Shown here in pieces: positions 44,811 through 58,364 of a stretch of DNA of 64,000 nucleotides. Position 1 is the first letter of the stretch; the number at the start of each line of letters is the position of its first letter. Source of the stretch: Polytrichum commune (taxonomy: Eukaryota; Streptophyta; Polytrichopsida; Polytrichales; Polytrichaceae). The position numbers and the translations under genes were made by a program. The notes under the pieces are model-generated. The model was given only the letters and a program-made list of their open reading frames with translations. It did not search any database and was not told the DNA's origin. The stretch covers positions 59,349,554 through 59,413,553 of the forward strand of contig OX485803.1 of NCBI GenBank assembly GCA_950295325.1. Reading direction: 5' to 3'.

Positions 44811-45960
44811 GGTATATTTAAGCCTGGGATGTGTGCGCACATTTCATCTGCAACTCCAGAGTTTGCCGGGACGAGCTCTCTGTTCTTGAAGAGGAAATTT
44901 CTTCCAAGCTTACTGTGGGTGCTTTGAACTTGGATCATACTTTTTCTGAAGTTGATGTTTTCTCAAGCCCATGTTTGATTCCGAGGACGTGGGGGCAAAG
45001 TCAATGTGCATTCACTACTTTCGATCTGTAATCAAGTGCATGGTAGCAAGTTCTCTGTGTGAATGTGTGGTGAAGTAGAATTCATTGCGAGCTGGTGTGC
45101 AGAGTCGTTGTGATGTAGTGGAATATAATGAGGGGATGGGAGACTAGGTTGCGTAGTAATTCATCAGCTCAGGTGGTTTGCGCTTCTGGAGGTGACCCGA
45201 AGTTTGATTTGAGCTGAATGTGAGACAGCTGCGCTTCTAAGATCTGTTGCCCCTATGTTGTGAGCCTGACTTCGCAGACGAATTGCCATCGCTAGACTAG
45301 TAATCCCCCACAGTCCACTGAGCTGGTGGCATATGGGTCGAGACAGGTGTCAAGCTCGATCGATCAGAACCTCATTTGGATTTCGGTGCAGCCGAGTGTT
45401 TAATATTGTCCTGTGGAGTTGTTGTGCAGGGCTGCTGCATGTTGGGAGTCCTTGTTGAGTTATAACTTATAGTCACTTGTTGAGTTATAACATACGCGTG
45501 GTTATGGGGTTGGGGGGAAACGCTCTCGAGGCATGTGATGTTGGTGGTGCTCTATCAGATGACTATGCCAGTGCGTGGTGTTGCCATCAGATTGAGCCGC
45601 GCCAATATCACATCCTTAAAATTCTTTCGTGCTTGTGCAGCCTGGCGACCAGCAACCGAGTCCCCTTTCTGGATAATGGTGCAGCAGAACAAGCAGATTG
45701 TGGTCAGGAGAAGCTGACCAGTCGAGCAAGATTGTTTTTCTTCACTATCAACTTGGCAAGCAGCTCGGGAGTGAATTACGGGAGTCTGATATGTTTCATT
45801 GTCCACGTTTCCGAGTCTACATTTCGACCGATCAGTGTTTGGGACTCGGGAAAGGTCCACTGTTTTGCCGATTAAGGCATTTGCTACAGTCCTCAAATAA
45901 AGGCCCAATGTATGATATTTCATCCGGCGTGACTTCTTATTGTGTATTTATTTCACTGGA
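44811..45960 (+). other. Possible non-coding transcript unit
   Basis: TATATTTAAG at 44814 resembles a TATA box and AATAAAGG near 45896 resembles a poly-A signal. The stretch between is moderately GC-rich, with no long or recognisable frame. This is a weak suggestion of an RNA gene or the untranslated part of one. Confidence 0.2.
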
Positions 45961-48900
45961 ATGATTTCTGTACTTTGTTTCACGTATTGTATTTGACCTG
46001 TATGAAACGAATGGCATGTTGTGATAACTTATAATATGACAGCTTCAGCATATAGTCCTCCTTTTATCACCGAGGTAGCCTTATTAGCCGTCTCGCAATG
46101 TTAATGTCTGGGAGGAGGCATTCTAAGGGTAGCCGTCCTGATGGTGGAGGGACCCTCCGCAAACACGAGCCTCTAGTACAGGTCGAGCTCAGTCAAAAAC
46201 TGTTACCCTCCGTCACTTGTCTACTTTCGGCAATTCGAAGTGTACTGGCAAGCTTGACACCTTCTAACTCTATGCCCTGCAGCTTCTGTAGCTCCTCATT
46301 CCGACTTGTAACTGTTATATCGTCCGGTCCATCTATCCAATTGCAGTCTTTCCACTAGTAGGAAACTGGTAGCTCCAAACAACATGCTTGTCGAATCACG
46401 ATCCCTACGTATCAAGGTATGTGGATGTTATTCGGTTCGTTTTTCATGTTCTCCAACTCCATTAGAATACATAGGTCATCCCATGTGTGGACCAGAAATT
46501 CTATGATGATGCATCAGCAAAAATGGTTCTGAAAATTACAACTCAGGGGAGTTTTTCGCAAGTGCATATTTGGCGGTTCTTTAACTGAATACATAGGTCC
46601 TCCGCAATGTGTTCACTATTGAATGTGGAGTAGGTAATAAAGACGCTAGTCTAATCTCTTTGAACATGATATGTCTTTATGGTTTTTGTTTATCTTTACT
46701 GAACCACACACCAAATAGGTTTCCGATTAGGAAAAGCAACCGAATGAACCCGCATGATAGTGTTCGAATGGAGGAGGTGTGCATGATGCAAGTGTTTGTT
46801 CGATCTCCAACCACTGTGTGTTTGTTTACCTTTCTCACTTGCAACTGATCATGGAAAGCCATGAGCCTCGGAGAGAAGTTGCCTCGGAGCATCTGTGAGG
46901 TCTCCCCGAAAAGAGGTGGGCTATGCATTACGCACGCAGGCACCCGACAACTGGGCCCCAACATACTAAATTAGCATGTGCATTAATCATCACCGCACTC
47001 AGTTTAGAAAGGTGCATGGGCCTACGCAGCTATCTCGTCGGTGATTCTGTCAGCAACATTCCCCTTTCATCTTTCCTAACTGATTTCTTCAAGCACCCCA
47101 TTACATATAACATATGTACAGTCTTCCCCTTGGGCCATAATATGTGATCAATCATGGGGAACGGCGCTAAGAAAATGTTGGAATCTCAAATAAGGCAATT
47201 GCAGCAATGTCAAAGGTTCAAAAATTATATGTTTAAAATCAAAGAATTTTTAATCAAATTACTTGGATTCTTCTTGAAGTTCGGACCTACATATTCCAGT
47301 GAAATTGCAGAGGGAGATAAGATAACCTTCAATTTGTTTATGAGCATTGCAAAGCCTGAATATTTGTGGGTCCCGCAGAATTGAAGTTCGTATTGTGACA
47401 AATAAAAGCCGCAAAATGTTGTTGTGTAAGTGGCTGAGGTAAATGTACACTGTAAAAGTTTGGTTGAAGAAGTTATATCGTAGTAATTGGCTGGGGGTGT
47501 CGTATTCATTTGGGAGACTAAATGCAGTTCGGAAAGCACAATTGGCATTGCGAAGGACACTCCTGAACTTTCCACTAGGTACATTGAATATTTCATGCTC
47601 TCCATTTTGTGCAGTGGGAGCATTCTACTATGCTTATTAGTTCTTGTCTGTAGGGTTCCTTTTAATCAGATTTAACATGCTATAGGTTGCAGACCAGAAT
47701 CTTCTCAAAGGCTGATGCGTTCTGTACTCGTAACTTCGTAAGACAGCGGCTGGGATGTGCATTGCCGTGTGGAGCCATCAATGCTTGACTTGAAACTCAA
47801 ATTAGTTGTGCATGTTTTGTCTAACTAGTGGTTGGTGTCCACTTCCGATTCACAGAACCATGCCCAATTAAAAACTTTCCATGTTCATGCATCATTAATG
47901 AGCTAAGTTACGAGTACAGATTTTAGCATTACTGAAAACACCTCATTTGTCTAGAAAGTTCTGTACCTCAGCAGTCATGACTCATGACTCATGAGCTGTC
48001 TAATGCCCCGGCCAAACCACCAGTTACTGGTTAGTTGTGGTAAAAATTAACTCGAAATTGAGGCTGTACCAACTTTGCTAGAGATAAGCTAAGCAATGTC
48101 TTCTAGCTCTGGAGTAGGCTGATATTTTACAAGAACTTGTTATTTTAGGAGTTGCCGAATTCACAGGTGTGGCCATGAAGCTACTAAACTAAATAAAGGA
48201 TATTTAGTGTCATCAATTCTATTTGTCTTGCTCAATACTAATTGTAAACCTTGGTGTAGTGTCACCAACACTAAATGTTAACCCAACATTATTTGTCATT
48301 CATTATAAATTTTCTGGGGGAATATAGATTCAATGTTGTAATTACTGTCACTTACTACGTGATTTTTAGTAAAATTTCAATCATCCATAACAATATTTCA
48401 TCACATGTTTTTAGGACAGTACTTTGGAAAATTTGTGTGAAATACAAGTTTCTCAAACTTGGAACAGTAGCCAACATAAGTGTGGTTCAAGTCTAATTTT
48501 CTCACTTTGCCTTGCTAATTAACACAATAACTGGGTAGGAGCTTCATAAAGTTGGGATAAGATGCACAGATAAAGGATTAGATATCAGGCTGCAGGAACT
48601 CCTATAGTGAAGGGACAGGATATTATGATCTTTTCAAACCTTGAAACACTTAAAACTTCTAAAGTGGACAGAACAAAGTGAAGAACAAGAACAGTTAAAA
48701 TTTTGCTCCCAGGAAAAGGTTTTGATGGCTCCATGCTAACCAAGCCATGATTTCTAAGTGCATCTTTATCTGTCCGGCTTCCACATTGACTCTAACCACT
48801 TCAAATTGCACATAGACATATGCAATGATGGAAACTAAGATATTCAAGCACTGAAGAAATGTCCAATGAAATCTTATGTGCATTTGTATCATAATGGACA

Positions 48901-50053
48901 TACCAATGCAACCAAGAATGAGAAGCAAACTAGCAGGAGCAAAATCTATCCCTGAAGATTTCGACAAATGCCAAACTGCGAGGTTTACACTACAATGATT
49001 CCACCTAATAATGGTCTGCAAAATAATCATATTCTAGATGGAACTCAGAACACCAAAGATCCCAAAAACTGAACGTTTTTTCAAACACTAGCCTGAAAAT
49101 TTAACAATCAATGTGCATGTGCACCTCCAACAAGTCTTAATGTACTATGCTCTCACCACCAACCTCAACTGCAATGACCTCCATATCTCTGGAACTGCTC
49201 ATGCACCTGATCCTAAATCTGAAGTGCAAATTTATTGACAAATTCATGAAGCTTAAACGACTTAGATCCATCTCTTTTGTTTCTATGCGCTACTTGCAAT
49301 ATGTATCTTCAATGACACTGACACTATATCACACCAACACTAAGCTTAGCCGCATTGCCTGACATGGAGCAAACTCTCTAGCACACAAGGAGTACTTAGG
49401 GTGGAGGCGGAATCAAGAGAAGAGTAGCCGTCAAGAGAAGGTATTACATTGTATTCGTGAAAATGTCACATGGCATGCAAAAATGTCAATAAGGTTGTTT
49501 TCTCGAATACAAGGAAGGCTGGCTTGAATTGGTTTGCGGAGGCAACTTTTGCCAACTACATCTGGATGTATTTACAAAGTGCTAGTAGTATGTGCAAGTG
49601 GTAATGAGGGAAGAACACTTTTATATCATGAATGTTATGTTTTTCACTATTACTTCAAACACTCCTGATAACAATCAAAACATAACATTTTTGATAAAAA
49701 AAAAACCAAGACTTCTTCTTTACTCTATGAACTTGTACCATAGGTGCCCACACTAAATTAGTTTTAAAATGAAATTTTAACAAAGTTGAAGTGCACTACA
49801 CAAGACTAAAAACTAAGGCGGCCTTGGGAAAAAGGAAAAAATCACTTGTGAATGTGACGTTTTCACAAATACTATTAGGACTTTGGCTAATGGATGAAAC
49901 TCATCCATTATCCAAGATAGTTTTTGTTCCCTTATTCATAAGAAGTGTCATCCAAAAAGTTACTATAGTGACATAAACTACCTCCTAACACTAAATATCA
50001 TATTTGGTGTAGTCCATACTGTACATTAAATTATCCTATTATTGTCAATGGAA
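45961..50053. other. Region without a supported gene
   Basis: Only short frames (for example 46677-46964, 47225-47623 and 48695-49030 on the minus strand) without motifs. AT content rises towards the right. Confidence 0.45.
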
Positions 50054-50780
50054 CCCGGGGGGTGGACTCTTCATTGGAAACCTAAATGATGGCATGGATC
50101 ATCATGAAATTAAACCATAATAGACAAAGTTTATTATGAGAAGTTTATAGACAAAAAATAATTTATACATACTAATGGCATGCTAAAAAATGGACTCGTG
50201 TATTTATACTAAGATTTTCAAATTAATATGATAAATGCCTCCACTACATATACAAATTATACTTCATGAATGAAATAATCCTTTATTAAAAATATAAAAT
50301 CCACTTTCACTTTCCAAAGATAAAGTCATTGACTATTTTCATCCATAGCATGTAACTTAAACATTTGTATCAAACAAAGAAAGATAAGAGCATAATAACT
50401 TAGTCACAATCTGGAGAGCAAAACTAAAGGAAGCCCATGACGTTCGAAGGCCTCTAGTTTGTAAAAACGTAGAACCCAATTGCAAACACTAACAAGAAGA
50501 GACATGGTAGTCATTGAAGGCTATGACCGTATGAAAATTATGGATGAAAATGTGAAGCGGGTGAAACTAACACATTTATTGTCGAAATTTTCTCTAAACC
50601 TTAAGGCCCCTTTTGTACATCTACCTTTACTTCATAAATTTTAATATCATTTTTAGATGCACAAATTAAAGAAAAACAATACTTCTCCCTTATGTATATT
50701 GTGTATGCTAATGCCTCAAATATTACCCCTTCTTACACTCACATTAGTTTGTATGTGGTATGAAGAGTCCACCCCCTAAG
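50054..50780. mobile_element. Non-autonomous DNA element A with terminal inverted repeats
   Basis: Left end GGGGGGTGGACTCTTCAT at about 50057-50074 is the inverse of the right end ATGAAGAGTCCACCCCC at 50760-50776. The interior has no coding capacity and is homologous to element B (TGATAAATGC.TCCACTACATAT, ACTTTCCAAAGA). About 0.73 kb. No clear target-site duplication. Confidence 0.65.
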
Positions 50781-51065
50781 GAGTGGACATTAATGTGAAA
50801 GTAATTAATGTGGGCCACTTCAGTTGTCTAGCAAGGTAGAAATCATGTGGGGGGCAGGCCTAAGCAAATCCTAACTCTTCTCCTAAGGCTTCCTAGAAAA
50901 ACCAACTCACACTTTAAGTATAAATTCAAGGATGTAAATTACAAAAATAAAACATTCATCTATATTTTTCTAGAAAATATAAATGTGGCAAACCATCCAA
51001 TTTTAGAACATATATTTAATGTGGATTATAGGAGTATTGTGGCCCACACTAACAAGACACTTTTT

Positions 51066-51791
51066 CCTAGGGGTGGACTCTTCATTGGATACCAAAATGA
51101 TGTGCATGGGTCACTGCAAAATCTAACCCCCTATGTGCAAGAAATTTATAGGGAAAAAATCAATATATACATACAAACTGCAGGCTAGAAAATGACCTCA
51201 TACATTTATACTATGTTTTTCATTGTATTGTGATAAATGCATCCACTACATATACAACATATAAATCTTGAATTAAATACACCTTTACTACATATGAAAT
51301 CCAATTTCACTTTCCAAAGAAAAAATCATTGAACATATTTTCAAGCATAGCATGTAACTCAACGATTGCATCAAACAATCAAAGACAAAAGCACATTAAC
51401 TTAGCCACATTTTGGAGAACAAACTTAAGGAAACCCATGGGCACTCCAGGAGCCTCCGGTTTGTTAACACCTAGAATCTAACTATATGAACCCTAACAAG
51501 AATGAATAGGGTAATCATTGGGGATTTTTACCATATGACAACAATGGATGAAAACATGAATTGGATGGCACTTGTATATCTATTGTCATTTCTTCCCTAA
51601 ATCCTAAGGGCCCCCTTTTGTACACCTACCTTTACTCCAAAATCCTTAATAGCCTTTTTAAAAGTACACACTAGGGAAAAATAATACCTCTCCCTTATGT
51701 GTATTATGTACGCTAATGCCTCAAATAATACCCCTTCTTACACTCACATTAGTTCATACGTGGTATGAAAAATGAAGAATCCACCCCCTAG
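51066..51791. mobile_element. Non-autonomous DNA element B with terminal inverted repeats
   Basis: Ends CCTAGGGGTGGACTCTTCAT (51066-51085) and ATGAAGAATCCACCCCCTAG (51772-51791). Same length and interior as element A, 286 bp to its right in direct orientation. Similar end motifs occur at 3428 and 3781. Confidence 0.68.
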
Positions 51792-54700
51792 CTCAGGGAG
51801 GTCACTCCCCCTTGTGTTATGTAACCACGTGCGTACAAAAGATATTTTTATGGGGGCTATTTACCTCCTCGTTTGGATTTTAGGGAACTCTTTAACTAGA
51901 AAAAAATCTACTTCATCAAAGATTTGGCACCCTATAGGTAATTATAAAAGAAAACCCATATTATTTCAAGTGATGGTAAATTACTTATAAATTTTTGATT
52001 TACTAGTTCTGTACGAAGGAAAACTTAGAACACCAATATGGCATGGTGTAAATTCATGTTGCTATATATTGGTGAAAGAAGAGTGTACACATCATAACTA
52101 GAGCATGTCATGCATCTAAGTTAAATGTTGGTTTAGGAATTTGTAACCTAAAAGTTAAACCCACAAACAATGCAGTTGAAATGAGGTCAATGACATGAGC
52201 AAGAACATAACCAATGAATGTGGCACAAAGACAACACATGCCAAGAAAACTGAGCCAGAAGTTCAATTACAAAGCTAAAGTGTTAAAAAACACAAAGAAA
52301 AAACGTATTCCACTAAAGTTTTAGCAAACCACAAACACCAATCTCCATAGAGTATTTGTGCAATCCCTAGGACAACCATAGAACTATAAACGAAGATGGA
52401 AGACTAACACAATAATGCATTCATTTGGAGGAGTGCAACCTTTATCACAATGGTTGAGAAGTATTCATGAAGGCAGCGGACGAAGCCGAAGATTGGGCAC
52501 CTCAAGCTGAGGAGAGGGTTGAGGAAGTTGATAGAAGAGTCGAAGAGTTGTTGCTAGAGCTTGAGAATGTCACACGGTGCAACCCACATAAGTATCATGC
52601 AACTCCAGAGTGACTTGCGAAATGCTAAGAGCAAGAGAAGGAGCAAAAGAAAGTAAAGCTAAGCAAAGAAGGGAATGTGAGGCATGGAAGTGCAAAGGCT
52701 AAACCCTAATCCTAAACCCCAATCAATATTAAGTCTTCATCCATAATTCGACCCATCCATTAATACTCAATCAATATTTCTTTCATTCATGTATTATATG
52801 TGAATATATTCATTTTATTTTAATTTCTTTAATCCTCCTTATTTTTTGTCACCCTAATTTCTTTCTACCTCAAACCTAAAGTGGGGGTTTTCCTCTTACA
52901 CTAAATTATATATAATCACATGTTTTGCAATTTAAGGAGGTTATGGTAGATCCAAAGTTTATAGAAATTTTCCTTCTAATGAATAAAAAACACCCTATAG
53001 TTGTTCTCACGTGGTTTCTACTTTTCGGCCGGTGACCCCCCCGATCCCCTAGACCTACATGCAAGGCCTTAGTTGCCCACCATGGATTCACATGTGATAT
53101 CAACGTTCATCGCGTCTTGTCATGTCTTGTGTCAAGGACATGATAGCAAATATCGGACCCAAACATATCACGTCGGGAGGGGGGTTAACCAATTTATCCA
53201 AGAGTAAAATAATGTGGTCAACCCGGTTGGTCAATGACCAAGTACAATATTTACTGCAAAATAACAGTCAAATAGGCAAGTCAACTACTCCATAGCAATC
53301 AACTTACAAAATCAATCCATTATTTATGGCACTTGTCAATTAACTTTCCATTCCATTCCTCTAGAATAGTTGCCCTGATAATCAATTGTAGAAGATGTGT
53401 AGATGACATTGGTAGATCCACCATCACAAGAAGTTGTTGTAGTTATTAACGAGGTGGACTTAGTATTTGTTAGGTAAAGTCAATACGACGTGAATCCACA
53501 AATCCTGAATATATTTGTAATACATAAATAAGCTAGATTAAAAGTTCAAACGTTTTTGGAAATAAAAATAAATCCAATAAATCTTAATAAATGCTTAAAC
53601 ATCCAACCCAATCTTAGTTGCAATGAATGAATAATTCAGAGCCCATGTAATATCTTTTAATTGCCCCAGTATATCTCAATGTGGCTTAAAGTTGGGCACA
53701 AGCATGGTAAAGTGGACCAAAATAATGCTCTAGTATTTTAAAACTTAGATTTGTGGGGTCAAACACTCAAAAGTGGTAGCAAAAATGTTTTTTAATTCAA
53801 ATAAAATTCATGGTAACATTTATTGTTGTATTAAGTACTCAAATATAAAGTACCAAGATGAGATCTTCAAAAACTTATCATTAGAAGTGATGTTGAAAAG
53901 CAAATGGCTAGATATGGCTTTGGACATAAATTTCATGACCTTCCTATTTTTAATTTGATTTTTTTAATAATCATTGATATTTTTCATTATACACTTGAGG
54001 TCACCAACAAGTATTCTTGTACAAATTCATCAACATCCTCATGTTTAGAATATTGTTTTAACAATTACTTGTTCAATATCACCACTTCCACATCACATGC
54101 ATCTATCTTCTAAAATACTTTAAAAACATATTCTTGTCAACTTAAATTTATTGACTTTGTAAATTAATGTTTTTTAATTATTAATATTCTACTAAATACT
54201 AGTAAATTTATTGTTCTAAATCACCTTCAGTGAAACCTATGCAATGATCGATGGTTGTTCACTATACCGTGCTTGTAACCAATCCACTATGATTATCCAT
54301 GAGTATTATAGAATGGGAGAGTGAGAGAAGAAGAAAATGAGGTTTTCAAGTTGCTTCATGAGAACACCTATAACTTCATGTCATAAACTTTTATTGATAT
54401 TAAAAACTTGGATTAAAATTAAAATATAATATAGATTCATAATTATAAAATTTGTAAAATATGAATGTTTTGTCCAACCTTAATAAGCCTTCAAAGTCAA
54501 CTATCTTAAATGGATTGGTATACTTAGCTGCCTTACAAAAACCCTATAACTTTTTTTTATCAACATTTTAAATCGCAATAAATCCAATAGGATTGGAAAT
54601 GAAACTTTAAAATCCGTTTGTTGATATAAGATTTATAAAACATGGACTTCTAAGAACTTTTGATGAGCCTCTAAAGTGAGTTGTTATTAACAAACCAAAA

Positions 54701-55429
54701 AATATCTACAAAATTATTTGTCAATTATTTGCTTTCTATCAACTTAGGAAAATACTCTAATCAAATATCTTTCAACAAATTGAAAATCACCTATATAAAA
54801 TATATTATTAGACATAAATTAAAGTAAAAACTTAGAAAGAATTGAGGCTTTATTTTACAATAAAATACATATCACTATTCATTATAATGTTTTACTATAA
54901 TTATAAGCCTTAATATCATATTTTATTTCTATTGCCATTATAGTTGGAAAAAAAAAACTACCAATCATTATCACCATATCCCACTTAAAAATATAGAGGG
55001 TAGAACATTAGATTGCTCGTAGTCAATAAAAATATCAAAGAAGAAGCATGAGAAAGAATAAGGTTAGAACAAGGCTACCATGCTAGTCTGAAGAGGGGTA
55101 CGAGTTATCCTATATTATTTGTATGAACCAATGTACAGAAGAAAATCAATAAAAGGCAAAGGAAGGAGAGCATGAGACCATCTCACTCCAAGCATTGTTC
55201 ATATGCCTTTGTATAGGTGTCTATGCTTGTATAATCTTATCTCCTATTGATTCCAATAGGTTATTGGCCCACCATGCAAGTGAAATGCCTAGAGATTTGA
55301 TTGTATTTGAGTTTGCGAAGTGGATCTTGAGAAGTTGGCGCTTCAGAGCGTTGGAGGTGTCTGAGGGCGCATTGTGTTGTTGTAAGTATTTTTTTGTTTT
55401 TTTTTTAATGTATGTTTGATGCAAGAGCA
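51792..55429. other. AT-rich region without a supported gene
   Basis: A small coding-like phrase (AEDWAPQAEERVEEVDRRVE) near 52480-52545 is too short to call. Otherwise nothing recognisable. Confidence 0.45.
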
Positions 55430-56150
55430 TGTGATTTGAATTTCTTGAGTGTTGAGAAGTTTATTTTGAGAAGTTTGGAGGTGTTTAGACTTCAAGCATT
55501 TGATTGGAGTGTTTTGAGTGTTCAAGGATTTATTTGAGAGCTTTGAAGGTGTTTAGACTCCAATAGTATATAACTTGAGAGACTTGAGTGTTGAGAGAGT
55601 TATTTGAGAGGTTTGGAGGTGTTTAGACTTTAAAACATTTGACTTGAATGTTTTAAGCGTTCAAGTGTTTCTTTGAGAACTTTGAAGGGTTTCGACTCCA
55701 ATAACACATGACTCAAGAAACTTGAATTTTGAGAAAATTCTTTGAGAGTGTAAAACGCATTTGAATTGAAGATATATCATTTCAGTGATTTGAATGTCCT
55801 AGAACTCTCTTGAAGTGTAGAAAATATTATTTGAATGATTTGAGAATATAAGGCATTTGAGGTGAAGAAGATCTTATTTGAATGATTTGAATATCTTTCG
55901 AACTTTCTTGAGGTGTAGAAAATTTATTTGAATGATTTGAGAGTCATTTGAGGTGAAAATCTTATTTCAGTGATTTGAGTGTTTTTCGAACTCTCTTGAG
56001 GTGTAGACAATCTTATTTGAATGATTTGAGAGTGTCAGACATTTAAGGTGAAGAAAATCTTATGTGAGTGATTTGAATGTCTTAAAACATTTTACGAGGT
56101 GTAGAAGATCTAACTTGAGATATTTGAGAGTGTAAGGCATTTAGGGTGAA
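55430..56150 (+). repeat. Two-level tandem repeats upstream of Copia gag
   Basis: 55430-55740 repeats a unit of about 130 bp (GAGAGGTTTGGAGGTGTTTAGACTT-like). 55760-56150 repeats a unit of about 110 bp (GAGGTGTAGAAAATCTTATTTGAATGATTTGAGAG-like). The second array also precedes the minus-strand Copia fragment, so it is part of the element. Confidence 0.65.
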
Positions 56151-56193
56151 AGATATATTGTTTGATTGTTTTGAACATAAATTTGAGCGTATG

Positions 56194-58340
56194 ATGACAT
56201 CATTTGAAAACGAGGCCACTAGAATCATTGACAAGTTCAATGGAAGGAAATTCAATATTTGGAAGTTCAAAATTGAAATGTTGTTGGCATCTATGGATCT
56301 TTGGGATATTATGGACGGATTAGAGGAACCTCCTCCTTCCAATGCAAATCCTAAAGTGTTGAAAAAATAACGAAGACGCGTTAAAAAAATAATGTCAACC
56401 ATGGGCCTCAACTTGGCGGACAACGAACTTGTGCACATCAAGGGTTTAAAGGACCGGCGGAGGCGTGGAAGACCCTTTACAACATTCACAAGATAAAGAG
56501 TTTGTTTAACATCATTTTCATTTGCCGCATATTTTTCACGTGCAAAATGCAAGAGGGTAATGACTTGTTGGGCCACTTCAACAAGGTCAAGGCGTTCGCG
56601 GATCAACTTGCTTGTTTGAAGGTACCCATGAGAGACGAAGACATTGTCATGACCTTGCTTGAGAGCTTGCCGGTGTCGTTCCATTACTTGATCACCGCAA
56701 TGAAGACGATGCCAATGAAAGAACTTACGATAGAATACATGACGGCGCGTTTGATGCACGAGATGTCGAAGCGCAATGAGAAGGAGCCTAATGTGATGAT
56801 GACGCCATGGTGTTGCGACAAGGTGAAGACGACAACTCATTTCTACGCCAATGTACAAAATCATTTTTTATTGTGGCAAACCAGACTACATTAAATATTT
56901 TTACTACAAAACAAAAAAAGAAGCAAGAATAAGAGAAGAATGCGAAGGACGATGAGAACTACGCATTTGTAATGTGTAATAAAGCACATTCGAATAGCAT
57001 GTGTAAGTGGATCATGGATTCGTGTGCCTCTAAGCGCATAACTTTGCATAAGGCGGTAATTAACACGTATAAGGTAATCACTCCACGCAATTTGCATTTG
57101 GGTAATAATAACGTTGTTCAAGCTATTGGAATAAGATCTATTGTCGTGAAAGCAATATTGGAAGGTAAAATCAACCAAATTTGTGTAAAAAATATGTTCC
57201 ACGTACTTAAATTGCATGTCAATTTATTCTCGGTGAGCAAACTTGTGTAGAACAGTTTAAAGTTCCAATTCAACCTAAATGAATGCATTGTCAAATCTTA
57301 TAATGGTTAAGCCATTGCGATTGCATCACGCGAACGTCACTTGTATAAAACCGATTTTGTGAAGATGCATGAATCGGAAGCGGCCAATTTGGTACAATCT
57401 CCAACGGAAGATGGCGCCCTTGATCTTTGGCACCGTTGCCTTGGCCATTTGAATGTGAAGGGTGTTTATATCCTCCAAAATATGGTAAGTGGTATAAACC
57501 TTGACAAAAAAATTTGCCCCACATTCTTGTTGTTTTGTGAAGCATGCATTGAAGGCGAACAACATAGGGTTGCATTTTCTAACGAGAGAGAGAAACAAGC
57601 GACCAAGCCTTTGGAAATTGTGCATTCCGATGCATGTGGCCCCATAAGGACTACATCTATGGGCGGTGCAAGATATTTTATAACTTTCATTGATGATTTT
57701 TCAAGGAATGTGTGGTTGTATGTGTTGAAATCCAAAGGGGGTTGCTTTGAGAAGTTTAAGGAGTTCAAGGCACTCGTAAAAACAGAATCGGAGCACAAAA
57801 TCAAAATATTTTGATCGGACAATGACGGAGAGTTCGTTTCCAAGGCATTTAATTCTTTTTTGAAGGATTATGGTATCAAGAAGCAAACATCTATTCCATA
57901 TATGCCTCAACAAAATGAAGTGGCTGAACATGCAAATCGCACCATTGTGGAGATGGTAAGGAGCATGTTTCATGCTCAAAACCTTGACAAATCGTTTTGG
58001 GGGAAACGATAGTTAATGCGGTTTACACAAGAAACCGTTGTCCAACAAGGGCGTTGGATTTTATTACGCCTGAGGAAGTGTGAAGCGGAATGAGGCTTTG
58101 CATTGCACACATGTGTGTGTTTGGGTGTGTGGCCTACGCAATGGTGCTGGATGAACAAAGGAGTAAGTTTGATGCAAAATATATATAATGTTTGTTTTTG
58201 GGTTATTATGAGGGGACTAAGGCCTACATGCTAATGTGTTTACAAACTAAAAAAATCATAAAAAGTAGAGATGTCATATTCATGGAAGATAACACGAGCG
58301 TTAGAACGTTAGAATGTTAGAAACGCTTTGGAGATACGTC
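56194..58340 (+). mobile_element. Copia-type retrotransposon fragment: gag, protease, integrase
   Basis: Gag starts at ATG 56194 (MTSFENEATRIIDKFNG) and is broken by TAA at 56368 and a frameshift near 56450. It resumes to 56894 (FFTCKMQEGNDLLGHFNKV). Protease 56972-57250 has CKWIMDSCASKRIT, where DSGAS is DSCAS. Integrase 57341-58150 has WHRCLGHLN, CEACIEG, the first catalytic Asp in HSDACGP, FIDDFSR, SDNDGEF and QQNEVAEHANRT with the catalytic Glu. A TGA at 57812 replaces Arg before SDNDGEF. KSRDVIFMED near 58260 is the last recognisable piece. Reverse transcriptase, RNase H and 3' LTR are absent, and the sequence switches to composite-family copy 3 at about 58340-58365. Confidence 0.82.
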
Positions 58341-58364
58341 CAAATGATAGAAATGAAGGCCCTA

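Noticed and set aside
56082-56864. Minus-strand frame of 260 codons
   Set aside because: Antisense to Copia gag, which is recognisable on the plus strand.
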